Assembly: GCA_036524855.1 (NCBI GenBank) | Contig: DATDBL010000109.1 | Span: 19,064 to 83,063 of the forward strand | Direction of reading: 5' to 3' | Source: Aldersonia sp036524855 | GTDB lineage: Bacteria > Actinomycetota > Actinomycetes > Mycobacteriales > Mycobacteriaceae | Length of the DNA: 64,000 bases | Shown here: piece after piece, positions 24,438-33,330 of the stretch | Numbering within the stretch: position 1 is the stretch's first letter | Layout: each line of letters starts with the position of its first letter | Position numbers and translations under genes: made by a program | The notes under the pieces: model-generated | What the model saw: the letters and a program-made list of their open reading frames with translations, nothing else | What the model was told of the DNA's origin: nothing | The model's database searches: none

Positions 24438-25937
24438 GTGGGTAGACGAGAGAAGCCGCTCGATGATCGGATCGATCCGGTTGTGGAGTTCGCGGCCGAT
24501 CTGAGGGCGCTGCGCGCGTCCGCCGGTAGTCCGCCGTATCGGACCATGGCGAGGATCGCGCTGTTCTCGCCGTCGGTTCTGTCCGGCGCGGCGAGCGGTC
24601 ATCGGCTGCCGACCCTGCCGGCGGCGCTGGGGTTCGTGGCGGCGTGTGGCGGAGACCGCACCGAGTGGGAGCGTCGTTGGCGCAGCGTGCGACGTCAACT
24701 GGTGCCGGACCCGCCGGGTCCGTCGCCAGACGCAGCGGCGAAAGGCCGGTCACCGGGGCCGCTCCATGTGCGACCCTCTCAACTTCCGATCGGGCCGAAC
24801 GAATTCGTGGGCCGGCGGATCGAGTTCTCGGATGCTCGCAAAGCTGTGACCGTGCCCGGCGCCCGGGTCCCGCTGGTCATCGCCGGAGCGGTCGGTGTCG
24901 GGAAGACGGCGTTCGCGTCGCGTTTCGCACACGAACTCGCCGATGATTTTCCCGACGGTCAACTCTTCGCAGACTTGGGCGGTGCCGGAACGGGTGTGGA
25001 TCGGTCCTACGAAGTGATGACGGGCTTTCTGGCAGCGCTCGGCGTCGCCGCGGACCGGATCCCGCCCGATCGCAACCATCGCACCGGCCTGTACCGGTCG
25101 GTGCTCGCTCAACGGCGGGTGATCGTGGTGCTGGACAACGTGGGCGGCGAGAGCCAGGTTCGGCCGTTGCTGGCGCGATCGACGCGCAGCCAGATTCTGG
25201 TGACAAGCCGTGCGCGCCTGCTCGGCCTCGACGGCGTTCGGCGGATCACGATGGATGTCTTCGCACGCAATGCCTCGATGGATCTGATCGGGGCCATGAT
25301 CGGTGCCGATCGGCTCCATGCCGATCCCGAGGCCGGATTCAAGCTTGCCGCAGTGTGCGAGGATCTCCCGTTGGCGATCAGTCTCGCGGGACGCAAGATC
25401 GCCGCCCAGCCGGCCCGCCCGTTGTCGTGCATCGTCGCACCGCTGGTCGGCGGCCGTAACAGCTTGCGCTGGCTTCAGGTCGGCGACACAAGTCTTGCCG
25501 ATGCGTTTGCCTCAGCGTTTCGGTCGCTGTCGGCGCTGTCCCTGGAGGTGCTGCATCGGCTCGGACGCGGAGGGGGCAAGGAGTCGAGCGCCGGTGATGT
25601 CGCCCGGTCGTTGAGGATCACGGTCGACGCGGCCGAACTCGTGTTGGAACGGCTGGTCGACCATGGCTTGGTACGTCGTGCCCCGACGACCGATCGCTAC
25701 GCTATTTCGACTCTCGTGGAACAGTTTTCCCTACAACGAACCGAAGAGCTCCACCGCCATGTGCCGTCGACGTCGGCACGTCGGAGCGAGGGTGACCGAG
25801 AAGACGAGTTCGCGATGCGTCGACCGGCAAGTCGCATGGTAGCCAGGCCGAGACGGGTACCGAGCGGCCTCGACGAACCGGTTGCGACGACGTCGGTTCT
25901 CGAGGACCCCGTCATCTGGATTCGGCGGACCGCTTGA
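24438..25937 (+). CDS. NB-ARC (AfsR-like, SARP-less) regulator with XRE-like N-terminus
   Basis: A 499-residue protein. Residues 1-75 are the XRE-like domain common in actinobacterial STAND regulators (FAADLRALRASAG, LFSPSVLSGAASGHRLPTLP, EWERRW). An NB-ARC ATPase follows with Walker A IAGAVGVGKTAFASRF (about 152-167), Walker B VIVVLDNVGG and the ILVTSRARLLGL sensor, then a winged-helix-like region (about 370-430). There are no C-terminal TPRs, so it is short for the class. GTG at 24438 has a G-rich site upstream. It is divergent from the hydrazine-type operon and is its likely pathway-specific activator. Confidence 0.8.
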   Translation: MGRREKPLDDRIDPVVEFAADLRALRASAGSPPYRTMARIALFSPSVLSGAASGHRLPTLPAALGFVAACGGDRTEWERRWRSVRRQLVPDPPGPSPDAAAKGRSPGPLHVRPSQLPIGPNEFVGRRIEFSDARKAVTVPGARVPLVIAGAVGVGKTAFASRFAHELADDFPDGQLFADLGGAGTGVDRSYEVMTGFLAALGVAADRIPPDRNHRTGLYRSVLAQRRVIVVLDNVGGESQVRPLLARSTRSQILVTSRARLLGLDGVRRITMDVFARNASMDLIGAMIGADRLHADPEAGFKLAAVCEDLPLAISLAGRKIAAQPARPLSCIVAPLVGGRNSLRWLQVGDTSLADAFASAFRSLSALSLEVLHRLGRGGGKESSAGDVARSLRITVDAAELVLERLVDHGLVRRAPTTDRYAISTLVEQFSLQRTEELHRHVPSTSARRSEGDREDEFAMRRPASRMVARPRRVPSGLDEPVATTSVLEDPVIWIRRTA

Positions 25938-25979
25938 CCCACTGCCGTACCCCTCCCGCGTGCAGTCGATTCGTGCTGC

Positions 25980-26927
25980 TCAGGGCGTGACCACAACCTT
26001 CCCGAGGGCGCGCCCAGCGCCCACGTGTGCGAGGGCGTCGGCCACCTGGTCGAGCCCGTAGGTGCGCTCGACGTGTACGGCGACTTCCCCGGCGACGCAC
26101 AGATCGGCGAGCGGCTCGAAGTGGGGTGGGCCCGGCCTGACCGCGAGCACGCTCAGCCGGCGGCCGGTGATCCGGCCGATGAGGAAGCCGGCCGTCAGCA
26201 CTCGCAGCAGGGCAGGCACCGATCCGCCGACGCAGTGGTATCTACCGCCGGGAAGCAGGGCCCGGCGGTAGGCGAAGACCGACCGGTGGGCGGCCAGGTC
26301 GAGGATGAGGTCGTAGCGTTCGCGGGTGAAGTCCTCGCGACGGTAGTCGACCACCTCGTCCGCGCCGACCGACCGCATGAAGTCGAGCTTGCCGGCGTTG
26401 TCCACGCCGGTCACGTGGGAACCGGCCCGCTTGGCGAGCTGGATCGCGAACGCGCCGGAGCCGCCTCCGCCGCCGTTGACCAGCACCCGCCGCCCGGTGC
26501 CGGCGTCGCGAGTGCCCTGTAACGCGATCGCGCCCGCCTGGGGGATCGTCGACGCCTCTACGAAGGTCAGCCCTGCGGGCTTGTGCGTGAAAGACTTCTC
26601 GGTGGCGACGGCGTACTCCGCGAATCCGCCCTTCAGGTCCAGGTTGTCGCCGTAGATCTCGTCGCCGGGCCGGAACCGGGTGACGCCGGCGCCCACGTCG
26701 TCGACCCAACCAGCGATGTCCGAGCCGAGCGTCCGCCGCGCCGGCCTGCGCAGCCCATAGATTCGGGCGTAAGCCGGGCGGCCGAGCAGGCACTCCCAAT
26801 CGCTGAGGTTGACCGACGTCGCCGCCACCCTGACCCGCACCTGCCCGGCCGCGGGAGCCGGGACCGGCACGTCCTCGACGCGCAGCACTTCCGGCGACCC
26901 GTAGCGGTCCTGGACGACGGCTCTCAT
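25980..26927 (-). CDS. Zinc-independent MDR-family oxidoreductase (quinone-oxidoreductase type)
   Basis: A 315-residue medium-chain dehydrogenase/reductase. The start VVQDRYGSPEVLRVEDVPVP, the lack of catalytic zinc ligands and the NADPH-binding motif VLVNGGGGGSGAFAIQLAKR (about 150) place it with quinone/enone reductases. It is divergent from the AraC gene with 53 bases between, so the two may share control. Likely a stress-type NADPH-dependent reductase; substrate unknown. Confidence 0.85.
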   Translation of the reverse strand: MRAVVQDRYGSPEVLRVEDVPVPAPAAGQVRVRVAATSVNLSDWECLLGRPAYARIYGLRRPARRTLGSDIAGWVDDVGAGVTRFRPGDEIYGDNLDLKGGFAEYAVATEKSFTHKPAGLTFVEASTIPQAGAIALQGTRDAGTGRRVLVNGGGGGSGAFAIQLAKRAGSHVTGVDNAGKLDFMRSVGADEVVDYRREDFTRERYDLILDLAAHRSVFAYRRALLPGGRYHCVGGSVPALLRVLTAGFLIGRITGRRLSVLAVRPGPPHFEPLADLCVAGEVAVHVERTYGLDQVADALAHVGAGRALGKVVVTP

Positions 26928-26980
26928 CGGCCCTAGGGTAGCGGGCCGTCCCGGCCGGTCGGCGCAATAGACTGGCAGGC

Positions 26981-27814
26981 GTGGAACGGGTCGTCGATTG
27001 GGCCACCCGCGCGCCGGCGGGACCGCTGCGCGGACTGGTCGACGGCTACGTCGGCTATCGCGTGACGGGATTCCGGGCGGGGATCCACCGCGGGCTGCCG
27101 TCGCGGCACATGACCTTCATCGTCAGCATCGGGGCGCCGATCGTCGTGTGTGCGCAGACCAATCCGGCGCAACATCCCGACAGCTACCGCTGCGTCCTCA
27201 GCGGGCTGCAGGCGTCGACCGCGCTGATCGCCCACGAGGGCAGCCAGGAGGGTGTGGAAATCGAACTGTCGCCGCTGGGTTGTCGGACGTTGTTCGGAAT
27301 GCCGGCCGCGGAGTTGTGGGACGGGTCGTTCGAATCCGCGGACGTGCTGGGGCCGGTGGGCGACGAGCTGTGGGAGCGCCTGCAGTGCCCCCTCGGCTGG
27401 TCCGGGCGGTTCGAGATGTGCGACCGAATCCTGCTCGGACTGATGCGCGAGAGGGCCGTCGCCAGGGAGCTGGCGGCCGCGTGGCGCGGGATCGTCGAGG
27501 GGGGCGGGTCACTACCCGTCGATCGGCTCGCGGCTCGCACCGGGTACTCGCGCCAGCATCTGACTCGCTTGTTCCACAAGGAGTTCGGGCTCGGCCCGAA
27601 GCTGGCGAGCCGGGTGGTCAGGTTCGAGCGGGCACAACAGGCGCTGCGGTCGCCACGATGGCGGGGATCCGTCGCGGGCGTTGCCGCGTCGTACGGCTAC
27701 TCCGACCAGGCGCACCTGACCCGGGAGTTCGTCGATCTTGCCGGCTGCACACCGCGGGAACTGATCGGAGAGGATCTTCCAATCGTTCAAGACGATGGCA
27801 CCACCGAAGCATGA
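26981..27814 (+). CDS. AraC-family transcriptional regulator
   Basis: A 277-residue protein with a variable N-terminal ligand-binding domain (including MTFIVSIGAPIVV) and a C-terminal double helix-turn-helix (about 180-265): PVDRLAARTGYSRQHLTRLF and GVAASYGYSDQAHLTREF, then G-C-T-P-R-E. GTG at 26981 is the start that gives a normal length. It is divergent from the MDR oxidoreductase and immediately upstream of a SnoaL-like and a VOC protein, which are plausible targets. Confidence 0.87.
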   Translation: MERVVDWATRAPAGPLRGLVDGYVGYRVTGFRAGIHRGLPSRHMTFIVSIGAPIVVCAQTNPAQHPDSYRCVLSGLQASTALIAHEGSQEGVEIELSPLGCRTLFGMPAAELWDGSFESADVLGPVGDELWERLQCPLGWSGRFEMCDRILLGLMRERAVARELAAAWRGIVEGGGSLPVDRLAARTGYSRQHLTRLFHKEFGLGPKLASRVVRFERAQQALRSPRWRGSVAGVAASYGYSDQAHLTREFVDLAGCTPRELIGEDLPIVQDDGTTEA

Positions 27815-27824
27815 TGCTCGAGGT

Positions 27825-28235
27825 ATGAACACATCGACAGAGGGCTTGTTCCGAACGCTGCTGCGGAGGTGGGCGGAAGCGATCGTCGCCGACGACGCCG
27901 AGCGGATCGGCGCCTTCGCCGAGCCCGACTGGACGCTCGTCGGGCCCGAGGGCGGCCCGATCGGAGGGAAACAATTCCTCGCGTTCGTCGCGTCGGGAGA
28001 CCTGACACATTCGCAGATGGATTTCGAGCTGCTGGATGCGCGGGTGTACGGCGACGTCGCGGTGGTCCTGGCTCATGGCACCAACCGGGGCGAGTGGCGC
28101 GGCGAGCCGTTCGCCTCCGACGAATGGGTGACCGATGTCTTCGTGCGGCGCCCCGGTGGGTGGCGGTGTGCCATGTCCGCCCTCACTCCGAATTACGCCG
28201 CCGTCGGCACTGCACCGGAAGGGAGTTCCCAATGA
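27825..28235 (+). CDS. SnoaL/DUF4440-like small protein
   Basis: A 136-residue cone-shaped alpha+beta protein of the NTF2/SnoaL superfamily: an N-terminal helix (LLRRWAEAIVADDAERIGAF), then strands with LVGPEGGPIGGKQFLAF and a C-terminal WVTDVFVRRPGGWRCAMSAL. Family members are often ketosteroid-isomerase-like or of unknown function. The ATG at 27825 is preferred because upstream codons look non-native. It overlaps the following VOC gene by four bases and follows the AraC gene by ten. Confidence 0.75.
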   Translation: MNTSTEGLFRTLLRRWAEAIVADDAERIGAFAEPDWTLVGPEGGPIGGKQFLAFVASGDLTHSQMDFELLDARVYGDVAVVLAHGTNRGEWRGEPFASDEWVTDVFVRRPGGWRCAMSALTPNYAAVGTAPEGSSQ

Positions 28236-28645
28236 ACACCGCGACGCCGTACCTGCTGTACGAGGACGTCGAGACCGCGTTGTCGTTCCTGACTCGAGCG
28301 TTCGGGTTCGAGGAGACGTTGCGCTACAACGATCCCGCCGGATATGTCAGTCACGCCGAGATGAGACTGGGCGGGGCGGTGATCATGATGGGTGATCCCG
28401 GCCCGGACTACCGCGGGCCCGGCCGTCGCGGTGGCGCGACGGTGCAGATTTATGTCCAGGTCGACGATGTCGATTCGCTCTGCCGCCGCGCCCGGGAGGC
28501 AGGCGCGATCATCACCGCCGAACCCGAAGACCATACCTACGGTGACCGCAGTTTCTCCGCACGCGACCCCGAAGGCCACGCGTGGACATTCGGGCAGACG
28601 ATCCGCGACGTGGCGCCCGCGGAATGGGGGGCGGTCGCGACCTGA
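28232..28645 (+). CDS. VOC-family protein (YdfO/PhnB-like)
   Basis: A 137-residue glyoxalase-fold protein with YLLYEDVETALSFLTRAFGF at the start and the C-terminal FSARDPEGHAWTFGQ motif. The ATG overlaps the SnoaL-like stop (ATGA), and GGAAGGGAG lies eight bases upstream. Proteins of this kind bind small molecules or confer resistance; no specific ligand can be read. It completes a three-gene AraC-SnoaL-VOC unit. Confidence 0.85.
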   Translation: MNTATPYLLYEDVETALSFLTRAFGFEETLRYNDPAGYVSHAEMRLGGAVIMMGDPGPDYRGPGRRGGATVQIYVQVDDVDSLCRRAREAGAIITAEPEDHTYGDRSFSARDPEGHAWTFGQTIRDVAPAEWGAVAT

Positions 28646-28693
28646 AGGCGATGACCGCGCCCACCCCGATACGGGGTCGCGCACACTGGACCG

Positions 28694-30049
28694 ATGAGCA
28701 CCGAAATTGTCTGGTTCCGCCGGGATCTGCGACTGGGCGACCTGCCCACGCTCCTCGCTGCCGCTGATTCCGCGGATACCGCCGCGGCAGTGTTCGTGCT
28801 CGACGACGCCCTACTGCGGCCCGGCCCGCGTCGCAGCTTCCTGCTCAGCTGCCTGAGCAGCCTCGACGACGACCTCGGCGGTCGATTGATCGTCACCCGG
28901 GGCGATCCGGTCGAGGTGATCCCGGCGTTGGTCCGGGAACTCGACGCGGGGGCGGTGCACATCACGGCCGACTTCGCACCCTACGGGAAGCGCCGCGACG
29001 CCGCGGTCGAGAATGTGCTCGGCGACATCCCGCTGGTACGAACGGGTTCGCCGTATGCGATCTCGCCCGGACGTATCGTCAAGTCGGACGGCACTGCGTA
29101 CAAGGTCTTCTCCCCGTTCCGGCGGGCGTGGCTGGGGCATGGATGGCGTTTGCCGGCCCGCACCGGCCCGCACACCGTGTCCTGGCTCGATCCGGCTGGG
29201 CTGGATCTACGAGTCGGGATCCCGCCGGACGACGACGGCGGGGATGTGGCGCTGCCTCGGGCAGGTGAGGCTGCCGCGCGGGCGGGGTGGCGACGCTTCC
29301 GTGACGACAGCCTCGACCGGTACCACACAGACCGTGACCGACCCGACCTCGACAGAACCAGCCGGCTGTCTCCGTATCTGAAGTTCGGGTGCTTGCATCC
29401 ACGCACGCTCCTGCACGATCTCCGCGGTCGATACGACGATGGGGCGTCGATGCTGCGCAGCGAATTGTGCTGGCGGGATTTCTACGCCGACGTCCTGCAC
29501 CATCGCCCCGACACCGTGCGTACCAACTACAACCACCGCTTCGACGCGATCAGCTACGACACCGGCCGCGACGCCGAGCGTGCGTTCGAAGCGTGGAAAC
29601 AGGGACGGACCGGGTTCCCGATCGTCGACGCCGGTATGCGGCAACTGTTGGCCGAAGGCTGGATGCACAACCGGGTGCGGATGATCGTCGCGTCCTTCCT
29701 GACCAAAGATTTGCACCTGCCGTGGTGGTGGGGGGCGCAGCATTTCATGACGCATCTCGTCGACGGCGATCTCGCCTCCAACCAACACGGGTGGCAGTGG
29801 ACCGCAGGGTGCGGCACCGACGCGGCACCGTACTTTCGGGTGTTCAACCCCACCACGCAAGGTGAGAAGTTCGATCCTGAGGGTGACTACGTGCGGCGCT
29901 GGGTACCCGAGCTGCGTGACATCATGGGTAAGCAGGTCCATCGCCTCCCCGGCGGACCTCCGCCCGGTTACCCGGAGCCGATCGTCGACCACGCCCACGA
30001 ACGCGAGGATGCATTGGCGAGATACGCCGCAATCTCCTCGAATTCATGA
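28694..30049 (+). CDS. phrB: Deoxyribodipyrimidine photolyase
   Basis: A 451-residue class I photolyase. The N-terminal antenna domain starts IVWFRRDLRLGDLPTLL. The C-terminal FAD domain holds ELCWRDFYADVL, FEAWKQGRTGFPIVDAGMRQ, WMHNRVRMIVASFLTKDL, WWWGAQHF, D-L-A-S-N-Q-H-G-W-Q-W and YFRVFNP, all hallmarks of CPD photolyases. It repairs UV-induced cyclobutane dimers with blue light. It is followed after 63 bases by a TIGR01777 gene, a frequent neighbour in light-induced gene sets. Confidence 0.95.
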   Translation: MSTEIVWFRRDLRLGDLPTLLAAADSADTAAAVFVLDDALLRPGPRRSFLLSCLSSLDDDLGGRLIVTRGDPVEVIPALVRELDAGAVHITADFAPYGKRRDAAVENVLGDIPLVRTGSPYAISPGRIVKSDGTAYKVFSPFRRAWLGHGWRLPARTGPHTVSWLDPAGLDLRVGIPPDDDGGDVALPRAGEAAARAGWRRFRDDSLDRYHTDRDRPDLDRTSRLSPYLKFGCLHPRTLLHDLRGRYDDGASMLRSELCWRDFYADVLHHRPDTVRTNYNHRFDAISYDTGRDAERAFEAWKQGRTGFPIVDAGMRQLLAEGWMHNRVRMIVASFLTKDLHLPWWWGAQHFMTHLVDGDLASNQHGWQWTAGCGTDAAPYFRVFNPTTQGEKFDPEGDYVRRWVPELRDIMGKQVHRLPGGPPPGYPEPIVDHAHEREDALARYAAISSNS

Positions 30050-30112
30050 GCCATCCGCCGAGCGGATGGGCTTCGAATCAGTGGCATAGACGTCCAATTG
30101 CGAGGTGGTGAG

Positions 30113-31477
30113 GTGGGAATCGAGTACAGCAGCGTCGTCGACGCCTCACGCGACGAAGTGTTCGCCTGGCACCAGCGCCCCGGCGCGATACATCGGCTGT
30201 TGCCGCCATGGCAGCCGCTCGATGTCGTCTCGGAGGCGGCGTCGCTGGCCGACGGGCGCGCCGTGCTCGGCCTTCCCGGCGGCCTGCGATGGGTGGCCGA
30301 CCACAGGCGAGACGCCTACGATCCACCGGCCCGTTTCGAAGATTCGCTCGGCCGTGACGGGTTGCGTTCGCTCCCGGCGGGGCTGATCGGATCGTGGCGA
30401 CACGAGCACCGCTTCGACATCGTCGACGGCGGACACACGCGCGTCACCGATCACGTCGACACCCCTGTTCCGGGCAGGCTTCTTCGGCAGACGTTCCGCT
30501 ATCGGCATCGTCAGCTCGCCGAGGACCTGGCCAGCCATCGGTGGTCGCGCGACCACGGTGTGCGGCCGGCCACCGTGGCGATAACCGGGTCGTCCGGGTT
30601 GATCGGCACCGCCCTGGCGGCATTCCTGAGCACCGGCGGCTACCGGCTGATCCGGCTGGTGCGCCGGAAGCCACGCGGCGACGGGGAACGCCGGTGGGAT
30701 CCCGACGCCCCCGCCGCCGACCTGCTCGACGGTGTCGATGCGGTGGTGCACCTGGCTGGGGCCTCGATCGCCGGGCGGTTCACCGACTCACACAAGGCTG
30801 CGGTGCGCGGCAGCCGTATCGAACCGACCCGCCGACTCGCCGAATGCGCTGCCGCCACTACGAACGGGCCCGCAACGTTCGTGTGCGCGTCGGCGATCGG
30901 CGGGTACGGATACGACCGCGGCGCCGAGGTGCTGGACGAATCCGCCTCCCGGGGAGGCGGATTCCTTGCGGACGTGGTCGCGGACTGGGAATCGGCGACC
31001 ACACCAGCAACGGCGGCGGGGTTGCGGGTGGTCAACGTGCGCACTGGCATCGTGCAAACCCCGCGCGGTGGAACGCTCCGGTTGATGCGCCCACTGTTCA
31101 CCGCCGGTCTCGGCGGCAGACTCGGCAGCGGGCGGCAGTGGCTGTCGTGGATAGACATCGACGACCTGATCGATGTCTATCACCGGGCCCTCGCCGATCC
31201 GATGCTGTCGGGCCCGGTCAATGCGGTCGCCCCGCATCCGGTCCGCAACACGGAGTACACCCGCACCCTCGCCCGGATCCTGCATCGACCGGCACTGCTA
31301 CCGGTGCCCGGCTTCGGCCCGGCACTGCTGCTCGGGGAACAGGGTGCGCGGGAACTCGCCGAGGCAAACCAACGCGTTGTGCCGCGTCGCTTGCTCGAGG
31401 CCGGTCACCGGTTCCGCCGCCCGACCCTCACCCAGTGTCTGCGCCATCAGCTCGGGCACCTCGAGGCGACCTCATGA
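30113..31477 (+). CDS. TIGR01777-family epimerase-like protein with N-terminal SRPBCC domain
   Basis: A 454-residue two-domain protein. Residues 1-150 are a START/SRPBCC ligand-binding domain (SSVVDASRDEVFAWH, then RHEHRFDIVDGGHTRVTDHV). Residues 155-454 are an extended SDR of the YfcH/TIGR01777 family with VAITGSSGLIGTALA and VVHLAGASIAGRFTDSHKAA. The activity is unknown, but the fused form is often found with photolyase and light-stress genes. The GTG at 30113 follows GAGGTGGTGAG. Its stop overlaps the start of a broken epimerase gene. Confidence 0.85.
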   Translation: MGIEYSSVVDASRDEVFAWHQRPGAIHRLLPPWQPLDVVSEAASLADGRAVLGLPGGLRWVADHRRDAYDPPARFEDSLGRDGLRSLPAGLIGSWRHEHRFDIVDGGHTRVTDHVDTPVPGRLLRQTFRYRHRQLAEDLASHRWSRDHGVRPATVAITGSSGLIGTALAAFLSTGGYRLIRLVRRKPRGDGERRWDPDAPAADLLDGVDAVVHLAGASIAGRFTDSHKAAVRGSRIEPTRRLAECAAATTNGPATFVCASAIGGYGYDRGAEVLDESASRGGGFLADVVADWESATTPATAAGLRVVNVRTGIVQTPRGGTLRLMRPLFTAGLGGRLGSGRQWLSWIDIDDLIDVYHRALADPMLSGPVNAVAPHPVRNTEYTRTLARILHRPALLPVPGFGPALLLGEQGARELAEANQRVVPRRLLEAGHRFRRPTLTQCLRHQLGHLEATS

Positions 31478-31728
31478 CAACCCAAACATCCCGACACACA
31501 GCTGCGGGTGTTGGTCACCGGCGCCACGGGATACATCGGGGGCCGACTGTCCCCACGGCTTGTCGAAGCCGGTCACCGGGTGCGCTCACCACCCGTCTGC
31601 ACCAACGGGCGATATTCTTACCAAAAGGCCTTGCCGGACAGCTCTACTGGTACTCACTGCTGCCGCTGCACGGATTTACCGGCATGCTCGACAACATCGC
31701 CGGCGCCTCGCGCTCAGACGGTGCATAG
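31474..31728 (+). pseudogene. NAD(P)H-binding/DUF2867-type epimerase, frameshifted and internally deleted
   Basis: An ATG overlapping the previous stop starts MTTQTS. One base later in phase the frame becomes QLRVLVTGATGYIGGRLSPR, the Rossmann start of NmrA-like epimerases. After about 30 codons the sequence jumps to IFLPKGLAGQLYWYSLLPLH, which belongs to the C-terminal DUF2867 region of the same family. Normal members have nearly 500 residues, so more than 1 kb was lost. Both a frameshift near 31490 and an internal deletion near 31600 are needed to explain it. Confidence 0.65.
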
Positions 31729-32295
31729 GGGACGGATCTGCTGATATCCGTCCGTTGTCGGTGATGTGAGCATCAGGCAGGAGTGGTAGCCGTGTTGCTC
31801 GACGACAGTGCGGATCCGCTGCCAGTCCGACTCGTCGACGACGGGAGATCGCGCGAGCACGAACCCGGACAGCCGGGTGTCATCGCCGACCAGCGCCCAC
31901 GAGTAGTCGTCGGCGATGTACGCCACGAGGTAGTTGCTCGGCCCGTCCGGCGACCCCTCGAACGGCACACCCGGGAAGGATACGTGCAACGACGCGGTGT
32001 CGTTGACCCGCGCATTGCCGACTATGCCGCGCCGTGCACCGCTGACGGTCGTGCACGAATTCTCCACGCGGATGTTCCGATCGTCGATCAACGTGTAGGT
32101 AGCGGTGGTGTCGCGTACGCAGTCGAGGTTGAACGGCGCCGGGTTGGCCGCCAATTGGTGCCAGCCACCGAGGTAGCGGGTGATGTCGAGTTCGGTTACC
32201 GGTGTCAGCGGGGCTGCCTGGGCCGGCGCCGCGAACAACGCGGCCGCCGCTGCGGTCAGTGCTGTCACGCCGAGGCCGATGATCGATCGTTTCAC
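31714..32295 (-). CDS. Secreted lipocalin-family protein
   Basis: A 193-residue protein with a Sec signal (MKRSIIGLG, hydrophobic core, AAPAQAAP) and a lipocalin barrel. The first conserved region is ITRYLGGWHQLA (G-x-W motif), then ATYTLIDDRNIRVENSC, YLVAYIADDYSWALVGD, FVLARSP and a C-terminal Cys that can pair with an earlier one. Blc-type lipocalins bind fatty acids or lipids. It sits among lipid-modifying and photolyase genes, which suits a role in membrane stress. Its 3' end overlaps the end of the convergent pseudogene. Confidence 0.87.
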   Translation of the reverse strand: MKRSIIGLGVTALTAAAAALFAAPAQAAPLTPVTELDITRYLGGWHQLAANPAPFNLDCVRDTTATYTLIDDRNIRVENSCTTVSGARRGIVGNARVNDTASLHVSFPGVPFEGSPDGPSNYLVAYIADDYSWALVGDDTRLSGFVLARSPVVDESDWQRIRTVVEQHGYHSCLMLTSPTTDGYQQIRPLCTV

Positions 32296-32370
32296 GAGAT
32301 CTCCTGTTCAGTTCGGGCGGTGGCGCCGTCCGGCGCACCCTGGCGGTGCCTCGGGGCTGCGTGGCGGTGG

Positions 32371-33330
32371 TCATGACAGGCCGATGGCGGCGGCGCAGTA
32401 CCTCCACACTTGCTCGAGGTCGGCGTCGGTGTACCGAGCGGGGGGCAGGTAGTGGGTGGGCCGGATGCAACGGTCGTGCCAGAACTGCCCCGACGCGGGT
32501 GCCGGCGTCGTGGCGCTGAGCCACACCGCGGTGTCCGCTGCCTGCTCCGCGGTGCGCAGGATGGGGCGGGTCAGGCGCCGGAACCAGGGGAGGGCCCGTG
32601 CGATTCCGGGGGTGTCGGCCCAGCCGGGGTGCATCGCGGCGACCGTCACGCCGGGCTCGGCCCAGCGCTGCGCCAGGAGCGGTGTCAGGGCGACCTGGAT
32701 GCGTTTGCTGCGGGCGTAGGCGGTGGCACCGCGGTACTCGGCCGCGCGGTATTCGATGTCGTCGGCCGGAAGCGGCTGGGTGTACATCCCGCCCGAGGAC
32801 ATCAGCACCACCCGAGGGTCCGGTGCCGCGGCCAGCACGGGCAGCAGCCGTTCGGTCAGCAGGATCGGGCCGAGCACGTGCGTGGCGAGGGAGAGTTCGT
32901 GTCCGTCCCTAGTCTCGGTGCGGTGCGGCGGTATCACGCCGGCGTTGTGGATCACCGCGTCCAGCCGAGTCAGACGACTGGTCAGATCGGCGGCGAACGA
33001 ACGCACGTCCGCGAGACTGGACACATCGCACCGCTGGACAACCAGGTCCGCGCCGGGAACGGCGGCGAGAACTCCGCGGCGGGCCGCTGTGCCGCGTTCG
33101 ACGTCGCGGACCGTCATCAGCACGGTCGCACCGAGGGCCGCTATGCCCGTGGCGACTGCCTTGCCGATGCCCGAGTTCGCGCCGGTGACGAGAACCGTCG
33201 CGCCTGCCAGGCTGTTCGGTTGCGGGTCGTTCTTCGGCCAATACCGCTCGCGCAATCCGAAACCCAGGCGTGAGTACCCCGGGACGATCGTTCGGTCGAG
33301 CAGGGCGTCGAGGACGGCAGCCACCGTCAT
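32371..33330 (-). CDS. Short-chain dehydrogenase/reductase
   Basis: A 319-residue classical-type SDR with the cofactor motif TVLVTGANSGIGKAVATGI (about 45-63), N-N-A-G-like HNAGVI and a Ser..YxxxK region (MSSGG, then AYARSKR). A 40-residue N-terminal extension precedes the Rossmann fold. The ATG overlaps the CFA-synthase stop (ATGA), so it is the last gene of a four-gene operon of fatty-acid-modifying proteins. The substrate is probably a lipid or lipid-derived ketone, by context only. Confidence 0.85.
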   Translation of the reverse strand: MTVAAVLDALLDRTIVPGYSRLGFGLRERYWPKNDPQPNSLAGATVLVTGANSGIGKAVATGIAALGATVLMTVRDVERGTAARRGVLAAVPGADLVVQRCDVSSLADVRSFAADLTSRLTRLDAVIHNAGVIPPHRTETRDGHELSLATHVLGPILLTERLLPVLAAAPDPRVVLMSSGGMYTQPLPADDIEYRAAEYRGATAYARSKRIQVALTPLLAQRWAEPGVTVAAMHPGWADTPGIARALPWFRRLTRPILRTAEQAADTAVWLSATTPAPASGQFWHDRCIRPTHYLPPARYTDADLEQVWRYCAAAIGLS

